Below, piece by piece: positions 1 through 4,662 of a stretch of DNA of 6,127 bases (positions within the stretch are counted from its first letter, which is position 1; each line of letters opens with the position of its first letter). Below the pieces are notes generated by a model. The model did no database searches, was not told where the DNA came from, and was given only the letters and a program-made list of their open reading frames with translations. The stretch spans positions 1 through 6,127 of the forward strand of contig DXZV01000110.1 of assembly GCA_019419485.1 (NCBI GenBank), written 5' to 3'. Both the position numbers and the translations under genes were made by a program. Source of the DNA: Collinsella sp. GTDB taxonomy: Bacteria; Actinomycetota; Coriobacteriia; Coriobacteriales; Coriobacteriaceae.

Positions 1-198
1 ACCCGTGGTACCGCCGGGCAGCGGCACGTTGAACATCATGAGCAAGAAGGAGAATGCAGCGCAGATGCCCAGGAACGCCATATGCTCGCGATCGAGCGTG
101 GCGCGCACCTTTTTGATGCAGTGAACCCATACGGGCACCATCGCCACCGCCATGACGGCATCGGTCTGCGGGGACAGGTAGTTGTCTGGAATGTGCAT
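1..198 (-). CDS. cbiM: CbiM/NikM-type ECF transporter substrate-capture membrane protein, N-terminal 66 residues (runs off left edge)
   Basis: This is the S-component of an energy-coupling-factor ABC importer for cobalt or nickel; it would work in the cytoplasmic membrane with CbiN/CbiQ/CbiO-type partners lying beyond the window. The minus strand reads MHIPDNYLSPQT at the start, then KKVRATLDREHMAFLGICAA and a hydrophobic stretch ending FNVPLPGGTTG. These are family hallmarks: the MHIPDG-LSP start, the K-K-V-R loop and the PGGTSGH motif. In a known NikM structure the metal is held by the Met1 amine, His2 and His67. His2 is present here, and residue 66 is the Gly that normally precedes that His, so the next codon outside the window should be His67. 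The mature N-terminus matters for metal binding, which supports the ATG at 198; it has a GGGAGG ribosome site 5 nt upstream. Family assignment is secure, but Co versus Ni cannot be decided from this fragment. The upstream NikR-like palindrome favours nickel. The next gene upstream on this strand is pheT, 245 bp away, and an intervening terminator and promoter make this a separate transcription unit. Confidence 0.9.
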   Translation of the reverse strand, partial: MHIPDNYLSPQTDAVMAVAMVPVWVHCIKKVRATLDREHMAFLGICAAFSFLLMMFNVPLPGGTTG

Positions 199-203
199 AT
201 ACG

Positions 204-209
204 CCTCCC
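204..209 (-). promoter_or_regulatory. Ribosome binding site of cbiM
   Basis: GGGAGG on the minus strand lies 5 nt before the ATG at 198. It fixes the start so that Met1-His2 form the metal-binding N-terminus expected for the family. Confidence 0.8.
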
Positions 210-255
210 GGTTATCGGCGCGCGGAATTGCAACGCCGCTAAAATCACCTTGTCA

Positions 256-283
256 GTGTTACGTAATGTCAGATTCGTAACAC
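256..283. promoter_or_regulatory. NikR-like operator palindrome upstream of cbiM
   Basis: There is a perfect 8-bp inverted repeat: GTGTTACG at 256-263 and CGTAACAC at 276-283. Written as GTGTTAC-N14-GTAACAC, it matches the nickel-repressor (NikR) consensus that I recall from comparative genomics of nickel and cobalt transporters in Desulfovibrio/Geobacter-type bacteria (spacer 13-14). It sits 58 bp before the cbiM start and immediately downstream of a predicted -10 box. Bound repressor would therefore block transcription initiation or early elongation. The palindrome is seen directly; NikR as the binder is inferred, since no nikR gene lies in the window. Confidence 0.7.
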
Positions 284-293
284 GCCGCGGGCT

Positions 294-322
294 ATCATAG
301 CAAAACGGCGCACTGCCGACAA
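294..322 (-). promoter_or_regulatory. Predicted sigma70-type promoter of cbiM
   Basis: On the minus strand, TTGTCG (317-322) is followed by a 17-nt spacer and TATGAT (294-299). Transcription would begin around 285-288, directly at the edge of the operator palindrome at 256-283. The -35 box overlaps the loop and stem of the preceding terminator hairpin. The match is good by eye, but the start has not been mapped. Confidence 0.5.
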
Positions 323-336
323 AGCAGCACGCCGTT
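302..336 (-). terminator. Intrinsic terminator after pheT
   Basis: On the minus strand, a 13-bp stem (arms 324-336 and 304-316, including two G-U pairs) encloses a 7-nt loop at 317-323. It is followed by a short TTTT run and then GCTA. It begins 107 nt beyond the pheT stop codon. The U-tract is short, so efficiency is uncertain. Its position between pheT and the cbiM promoter fits the end of the pheST operon. Confidence 0.6.
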
Positions 337-443
337 ATGTAATGCGCGTGTCATATATGCAGGCTCAGCAGCGCCTTATATCGAGCATAGCAGTCACGTA
401 GGACTCGGCGGCAGCCACCGCTGGCCTATACCCAGCGCAAATC

Positions 444-2897
444 CTAGCCGCGGACCTCGCCGTTTACGCCCTTGCACACCTTGGTGACGATCTTCTGGTG
501 TGCCTTCTCGACTTCTTCGCTGATGAGCGTGTGGTCGTCGGAGCGATACGTAAGCGCAAAGGCCATGGACTTCTTGCCCGCTCCGATGCGGATGGGATCG
601 CGGTAGACGTCGAACAGGCGCACGCCCTCGAGCAGCTTGCCACCGGCGCTGGTAATGCGGCGCTCAAGATCCTCGCAGGTCACGGAGTTATCGACCACGA
701 TAGCCAGGTCGTGCTCAACAGCCGGATACTGCGAGAACTCGCGGTAGTTCTCCTGGTTGCGGGCGCCCTTGATCAGCTTGTCCAGGTCAAGCTCAAAGGC
801 AACGACAACCTCGTCGATGCCGCAGGCCTCGCGCGCCTCGGGGTGAATCTCGCCGACCCAGCCCAGCACGGTGCCGCCGGACAGGACCTCGGCGGCGCGA
901 CCCGGCTGCAGGAAGGCATAGCCCTCGCCCTCGACAGGACGGAAGCGAACCTTCTCAATGCGCAGCTGGGCGAGCAGCTCCTCGACGATACCCTTGCCAA
1001 AGAAGAAACGCAGTTTACGGTACTTCATGTTCCAAGACTGCTCGCTCCACTGGCCCGAGAGCACACCCGCCACGGACTTGGTCTCCTTGGGCAGGCTGGC
1101 GTTCTCGCGGCCGTGGAACAGGCTGCCGACCTCGTACAGGTGCACGTTGGGCGTGCCGTGGGCCTCGTTATAGGCCACAGACTGCAGCAGGCCCGGCAGC
1201 AGCGAGCGGCGCATCTCGGTCTGCTCGGCCACCAGCGGGTTCATGAGCACCACGGGGCAGCCGCGGCCCTCGGTGGACATGCCGATCTTCTCCAGGTCGC
1301 CCGGGGCGGCAAAGCCAAAGGTCGTGGTCTCGTTGAGGCCACAGGCGCGCAGGATCTCGCCGACCTTGCGGGTAAGCTTCTGCTCGCGCGTCAGACCGCC
1401 GATGTGGTTCTTGGCAGCCGGGATGGTCGCCGTCACACGGCCCATGCCCCACAGGCGCAGGACCTCCTCGATCAGGTCAATCTCGCGCGGCAGGTCGGGA
1501 CGGAAGCTCGGCGGGGTGACCATAAAGTCCTCGCCGTCGCGCTCGACGGTGCAGCCCAGGCGGGTGAGTGAGCGCTCGATAAAGTCGGGCTCGATGTCGG
1601 CGCCGCAGATGGCGTGCACGCGGGCCAAGCGCAGCTTGATGCTATCGATGGTCTTGGGCGCGGGGAACACGTCGACATAGCCGGGAGCGACCTCGCCGCC
1701 GGCGATCTGTTCGATGAGAGCGCAGGTAACGTTGGCGACGTCCACGCAGCCGGTCTCGTCAACCTGGCGCTCAAAGCGAATGGAGGCGTCGGAGATCAGC
1801 GACAGGTCGCGGCTGGTGTGCGAGGTGCGACCGGCGTTGAAGCAGGCGCTCTCGACCATCACATCGACGGTGTCGTCCTCGATCTCGGAATCCATACCGC
1901 CCATAACACCGGCCAGCGCCACGGGGCGCTCGCCGTCGGTGATGAGGCCCATGCCGGCGTCGAGCACGCGCTCCTCGCCGTCGAGCGTCGTGAACTTCTC
2001 ATCCTGCTGGGCGGCGCGAACCACCACGCGACGCCTGCCCTCGCGCTCGGCAAAGGTGTCCAGGTCAAAGGCGTGCAGCGGCTGACCGGTGAGCATCATC
2101 ACGTAGTTGGTGATGTCGACGATGTTGTTGTGCGGACGCACGCCCAGGGCGTTGAGGCGCTTGACCATCCAGTCGGGCGAGGGGCCGACCTTCACGTTGC
2201 GCACGATGCGGGCGACATAGCGGTCGCACAGGCCCTCGTCGGCAATCTCGACCGAAAGCTCGTCGTCGGTCGCGCGGCCAGTCTCGGCCTTGATGGCGGG
2301 CAGCTCCACGTGGAAATCGCGATCGAAAATGGCGCCGGTCTCGCGGGCCATGCCGATCATGGACAGGCAGTCGGGACGGTTGGGCGTGATCTCGCAGTCG
2401 AGCACGGTGTCGCTCGAGCCCACATACTCGGCAAACGGCATGCCGCAGGGCGTGTCCTCGGGCAGGATCATGATGCCGGAGTGGTCGCCGCCCAGGCCGA
2501 GCTCGCGCGCAGAGCAGTTCATGCCCATGGACACGACGCCGCGAAGCTTGCTCTTCTTGATCTTGACGTCGCCGGGGAGCACAGCGCCGATCATGGCCGT
2601 GACGATGTGGTCGCCGGCCTCGAAGTTCTGCGCGCCGCAGACGATCTGCAGCGGAGCGGGGTTGCCGTCGGCGTCGAGGTTCTTGTCGCCCACGTCGACC
2701 GAGCACACATACATATGGTCGCTATCGGGGTGCGGGGTCTTGGTGAGCACCTTGGCGGTCACCACGTGGTCGAAGGACTCGCCCACGGTGTCGATCGCCT
2801 CGACCTCGGTGCCGGTACGGATATATTCGTCCGAAAGGGTCTTGGGATCCTCCGGAATATCGATCATGGTCTTGAGCCAGTCGTAAGAAACACGCAT
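444..2897 (-). CDS. pheT: Phenylalanyl-tRNA synthetase beta subunit
   Basis: PheT (817 aa, normal family length) is the beta subunit of the cytoplasmic alpha2beta2 enzyme that charges tRNA-Phe. It carries tRNA-binding and editing domains, while catalysis resides in PheS. The start MRVSYDWLK is typical. An EMAP-like OB tRNA-binding domain spans about residues 40-155 (HPDSD at 56-60, then KLRGV-SMGM-CS). The B3/B4 editing domain spans about 210-395 (NNIVDITNYVM, GQPLHAFD, then SIRFERQVD at 372-380). B5 spans about 414-485, ending with SFRPDLPREIDLIEEVLRLWG (464-484). A catalytic-core-like domain covers about 500-715 (NPL, RRSLLPGLL). A C-terminal FDX-ACB anticodon-arm-binding domain covers about 722-816 (QYPAVEHDLAIVVD; GKKSMAFALTYRSDDHTL). 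The ATG at 2897 has an AAAGGAG site 6 nt upstream. The gene lies 184 bp after pheS, a wider gap than usual for pheST, and should share the T-box-controlled transcript. One small family-level variation is RFERQVDETG, where RFERGVD is common elsewhere. The reading frame is intact. Confidence 0.98.
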   Translation of the reverse strand: MRVSYDWLKTMIDIPEDPKTLSDEYIRTGTEVEAIDTVGESFDHVVTAKVLTKTPHPDSDHMYVCSVDVGDKNLDADGNPAPLQIVCGAQNFEAGDHIVTAMIGAVLPGDVKIKKSKLRGVVSMGMNCSARELGLGGDHSGIMILPEDTPCGMPFAEYVGSSDTVLDCEITPNRPDCLSMIGMARETGAIFDRDFHVELPAIKAETGRATDDELSVEIADEGLCDRYVARIVRNVKVGPSPDWMVKRLNALGVRPHNNIVDITNYVMMLTGQPLHAFDLDTFAEREGRRRVVVRAAQQDEKFTTLDGEERVLDAGMGLITDGERPVALAGVMGGMDSEIEDDTVDVMVESACFNAGRTSHTSRDLSLISDASIRFERQVDETGCVDVANVTCALIEQIAGGEVAPGYVDVFPAPKTIDSIKLRLARVHAICGADIEPDFIERSLTRLGCTVERDGEDFMVTPPSFRPDLPREIDLIEEVLRLWGMGRVTATIPAAKNHIGGLTREQKLTRKVGEILRACGLNETTTFGFAAPGDLEKIGMSTEGRGCPVVLMNPLVAEQTEMRRSLLPGLLQSVAYNEAHGTPNVHLYEVGSLFHGRENASLPKETKSVAGVLSGQWSEQSWNMKYRKLRFFFGKGIVEELLAQLRIEKVRFRPVEGEGYAFLQPGRAAEVLSGGTVLGWVGEIHPEAREACGIDEVVVAFELDLDKLIKGARNQENYREFSQYPAVEHDLAIVVDNSVTCEDLERRITSAGGKLLEGVRLFDVYRDPIRIGAGKKSMAFALTYRSDDHTLISEEVEKAHQKIVTKVCKGVNGEVRG

Positions 2898-2903
2898 CTA
2901 GCT

Positions 2904-2939
2904 CTCCTTTCATACTGAAAGCCTGCGAAGAGATGCAGG
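2904..2939 (-). promoter_or_regulatory. pheT ribosome binding site within two small tandem hairpins
   Basis: The minus-strand AAAGGAG at 2904-2910 is the pheT Shine-Dalgarno sequence. Its 5' half takes part in a small CTTTC/GAAAG hairpin (arms 2917-2921 and 2907-2911, 5-nt loop). Just upstream lies a second one, CCTGC/GCAGG (arms 2935-2939 and 2922-2926, 8-nt loop). The ribosome site is clear. Any effect of the short stems on translation is speculative, because a 5-bp A/U-rich stem is weak. Confidence 0.6.
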
Positions 2940-2980
2940 TGGAAACTTCAACTTTGTGAACATTCCTTACAAAGCGAGGG

Positions 2981-3073
2981 TTGTCCAAGTGCGGCAGATC
3001 GGCCCGAAAGAGGAGCGCCGCGTACTTTGGTACGCAAGCGACGAATGAGCGCCGAGGTGCCGTGCTTGGGCAA
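2981..3073. repeat. 93-nt imperfect palindrome between pheS and pheT, candidate dispersed intergenic element
   Basis: Outer arms 2981-2996 and 3058-3073 pair over all 16 positions as plus-strand RNA, three of them G-U. The minus strand, which is the transcribed one here, would have three A-C mismatches. A 2x2 internal loop leads to a second stem (2999-3003 with 3051-3055). Inside sits a perfect GCGTAC/GTACGC hairpin (3020-3025, 3030-3035). An 8-nt direct repeat GAGCGCCG occurs at 3013-3020 and 3047-3054. No U-tract follows on the minus strand, so this is not a classical terminator. It starts 8 nt after the pheS stop codon. From memory, similar sequence (including the flank to about 2935) recurs between genes of Collinsella, which would make it a REP- or MITE-like element. 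That has not been verified here. Confidence 0.6.
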
Positions 3074-3081
3074 GCCGCAGC

Positions 3082-4158
3082 CTAGAACTGATTCAAGAAA
3101 CGCATATCGCCTGTCATGAGCGTTCTGAGGTCCGGCAGGTCGTAGCGCAGGGCCGCGACGCGCTCGGCGCCAATGCCAAAGGCGAAGCCGGTGTACTTCT
3201 CGGGGTCGATGCCGCAGTTGATCAGGACGTTGGGGTCGACCATGCCGCAGCCCAAGATCTCGATCCAGCCGCTGTGCTTGCAGAAGTTGCAGCCCTTGCC
3301 GCCGCACACGTGGCAGCTCACGTCCACCTCGCAGGAAGGCTCGGTGAAGGGGAAGAAGTGCGGGCGGTAGCGCGTCTTGCGGTCCTCGCCAAACATGCAC
3401 TTAACAAAGTAGTCGAGCGTGCCCTTAAGATCGCCAAAGGTGATGCCCTCGTCGACGACCAGGCCCTCGATCTGGTTGAACTGCGGCAGGTGGCAGGCGT
3501 CGGCCGTGTCGGGACGGTAGACGGTGCCCGGGCAGATCATGTAGATGGGCGGCTTCTGCGACTCCATAGTGTGGATCTGCACGCCCGAAGTCTGGGTGCG
3601 CAGCAGTACGTCGGACTCGCCATGGGCGTGAGCCTCGGGGTGTGCGACGCTGCCAGGGTTGTTGTCGACCACGTAGAAGGTATCGCGGGCCGAGCGGCTC
3701 GGGTGATCCATGGGGGCGTTGAGCGCAGTGAAGTTGTAGTAGGAAGTATCGACCATGGGACCGGACTCGACGGTGTAGCCGATGCCGCAGAAGATGTCCT
3801 CGGCCTCCTCGATGATCTGCTTGATCAGGTGCTGGTGACCGATCTGCGGACGGATACCCGGCAGGGTAATGTCGACGGCCTCGTGCTCGAGAGCGTGCTT
3901 GAGGGCGGCGGCCTTCATCTCGGTGGTGCGCTCGTCGAGCATGCCCTCGATCAGTTGGCGCATCTCGTTGGCACGCTTGCCCATCATGGGACGATCCTCG
4001 GGGGCGAGCTTGCCCATCATGCGCATCAGGCCGGTGATGCGACCCTTGCGACCGAGCAGCTCAACGCGCGCAGCCTCGAGCTTGGCGGCGTCGTCGGCGC
4101 CTGCGACGAGCTCCTTGGCCTCTTCCTCGAGTTTGACCAGATCATCAATCAGACTCAT
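3082..4158 (-). CDS. pheS: Phenylalanyl-tRNA synthetase alpha (catalytic) subunit
   Basis: PheS (358 aa) is the class II catalytic subunit that activates phenylalanine with ATP and transfers it to tRNA-Phe, paired with PheT. Residues 1-95 form the N-terminal helical coiled-coil arm that contacts tRNA (LVKLEEEAKEL, LLGRKGRITGLMR). The class II core follows. Motif 1 lies around 108-150 (DIFCGIGYTVESGP; YYNFTALN-P-DHP). The strand LLRTQTSGVQIHTM is at 185-198. Motif 2 lies around 210-231 (GTVYRPD, then HLPQFNQIEG). FTEPSCEVDV is at 271-280. Motif 3, GFAFGIGAERVAALRY, is at 324-339. A CxxC-x4-CxxC group at 282-293 resembles the zinc-knuckle-like insert seen in many Gram-positive PheS proteins. 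Two oddities are visible: about 17 extra residues at roughly 164-183 with three histidines, and GHQHL near motif 1 where HP is usual. The ATG at 4158 was chosen because it gives the canonical N-terminus and has AAAGGGAAG just upstream. The longer frame from 4269 would start inside the T-box terminator. Expression is controlled by the upstream T-box. Confidence 0.98.
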   Translation of the reverse strand: MSLIDDLVKLEEEAKELVAGADDAAKLEAARVELLGRKGRITGLMRMMGKLAPEDRPMMGKRANEMRQLIEGMLDERTTEMKAAALKHALEHEAVDITLPGIRPQIGHQHLIKQIIEEAEDIFCGIGYTVESGPMVDTSYYNFTALNAPMDHPSRSARDTFYVVDNNPGSVAHPEAHAHGESDVLLRTQTSGVQIHTMESQKPPIYMICPGTVYRPDTADACHLPQFNQIEGLVVDEGITFGDLKGTLDYFVKCMFGEDRKTRYRPHFFPFTEPSCEVDVSCHVCGGKGCNFCKHSGWIEILGCGMVDPNVLINCGIDPEKYTGFAFGIGAERVAALRYDLPDLRTLMTGDMRFLNQF

Positions 4159-4160
4159 GT

Positions 4161-4169
4161 CTTCCCTTT
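4161..4169 (-). promoter_or_regulatory. Ribosome binding site of pheS
   Basis: AAAGGGAAG on the minus strand lies just before the ATG at 4158. It decides the start codon against an in-frame upstream ATG at 4269, which overlaps the leader terminator and has no counterpart in the protein family. Confidence 0.7.
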
Positions 4170-4243
4170 CGTCTCTCGCGCATTCGCTTGCCAGGGCGAC
4201 CAATGCCGCTTGGCGTTGCGAAAACGCGGCCCGGTTCGGTAAC

Positions 4244-4284
4244 AAAAAACCGTCCTCGGGCATGTGCATTGCCCAAGGACGGTT
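4244..4284 (-). terminator. Terminator of the pheS T-box leader
   Basis: On the minus strand, a 15-bp stem (arms 4270-4284 and 4248-4262, with one U-G pair) encloses a 7-nt loop and is followed by six or more T residues (from 4249 down to 4244). Its 5' arm contains the CCTT (4275-4278) that would pair with AAGG of the T-box sequence in the antiterminator form. The two structures are therefore mutually exclusive, as in classical T-box attenuation. Confidence 0.93.
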
Positions 4285-4530
4285 GAATTCCGCGGTACCA
4301 CCTTGTTTGACCCGACGGATGTCTGGCCCGCCGCGCCCACTCTTTGCCCCTTGTCGCGAGGCTCACGGCTTCCCTACTGGGGACATCGCCGCCGCTGGCC
4401 GCGCGCCCGTTGAGGTCGCTGCTCGGGAGTGAACGCTTGGCCCTTGTCACCGCAGGAAGGCTTGCAGCCCATGACCTTCCCTCTCTTGCCGGCGACGCGG
4501 CGGGCAAAACCCTCTCCGTCAACGCATTGG
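4244..4530 (-). promoter_or_regulatory. T-box riboswitch leader, tRNA-Phe specific (specifier TTC), controlling pheST
   Basis: This cis-acting RNA binds uncharged tRNA-Phe and switches from a terminator to an antiterminator, raising pheST expression when phenylalanine or tRNA charging is low. Several parts are visible on the minus strand, in order. The base of Stem I pairs CGTTGA (about 4519-4524) with TCAACG (about 4409-4414). The distal Stem I motifs are AGAGAG and, in the apical loop, GCTGCAAG; the loop is enclosed by a perfect GGAAGG/CCTTCC stem (4475-4480 and 4455-4460). The specifier loop shows TTC at 4431-4433 followed by A, a phenylalanine codon, flanked by GGAG/CTCC and GCCC/GGGC helices. 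Roughly 110 nt (about 4305-4410) then follow, where Stem II-type elements would lie; I did not fold these. The T-box sequence AAGGTGGTACCGCGG is at 4290-4304, next to the terminator. The specifier agrees with the downstream synthetase, which strengthens the call. The leader ends 86 nt before the pheS start. Confidence 0.96.
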
Positions 4531-4535
4531 GCTAC

Positions 4536-4544
4536 AGGATACCA
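4536..4544 (-). promoter_or_regulatory. Possible extended -10 promoter of the pheST T-box transcript
   Basis: TGGTATCCT on the minus strand (4536-4544) fits a TGN plus -10 hexamer pattern. It would start transcription near 4529, right at the base of Stem I. No convincing -35 box is present at the usual distance (4559-4564 reads GGCGAT), so the call rests on position and the extended -10 match. Confidence 0.35.
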
Positions 4545-4662
4545 CATTGTTTGGGTGTATCGCCGCGTTCCGTTTTGTTCGTGCTGGGTACAAGGCAAGT
4601 AGCTGTGCAAACTGGCCGCGCCGCCGCGTGCGACGGGCGACCTGCGAGATCAAGGATATGGT

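Noticed and set aside
36..248. A 70-codon minus-strand frame and a 72-codon plus-strand frame (82-300) at the left end.
   Set aside because: They overlap the CbiM N-terminus in other frames; the Arg/Ser-rich translation is typical of an off-frame reading.
199..443. A cobalamin riboswitch upstream of cbiM.
   Set aside because: I looked for the B12-box and the conserved core segments on the minus strand and found no convincing match. A terminator, a promoter and a palindromic operator account for much of the region.
1614..2918. Long plus-strand open frames opposite pheT (1614-2918 and 498-1571).
   Set aside because: They are antisense shadows of a high-GC gene, with Ala/Gly/Val/His/Asp-rich low-information protein and no ribosome site or recognisable domain.
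2981..3073. The pheS-pheT palindrome as an intrinsic terminator.
   Set aside because: On the transcribed minus strand the outer stem carries three mismatches and no T-run follows.
3274..4242. A 322-codon plus-strand frame opposite pheS.
   Set aside because: It has the same antisense composition bias; PheS on the other strand is unmistakable.
4159..4269. A 37-residue N-terminal extension of PheS starting at the ATG at 4269 (MHMPEDGF...).
   Set aside because: It begins inside the T-box terminator hairpin and has no family counterpart. The MSLIDDLVK start at 4158 has its own ribosome site.
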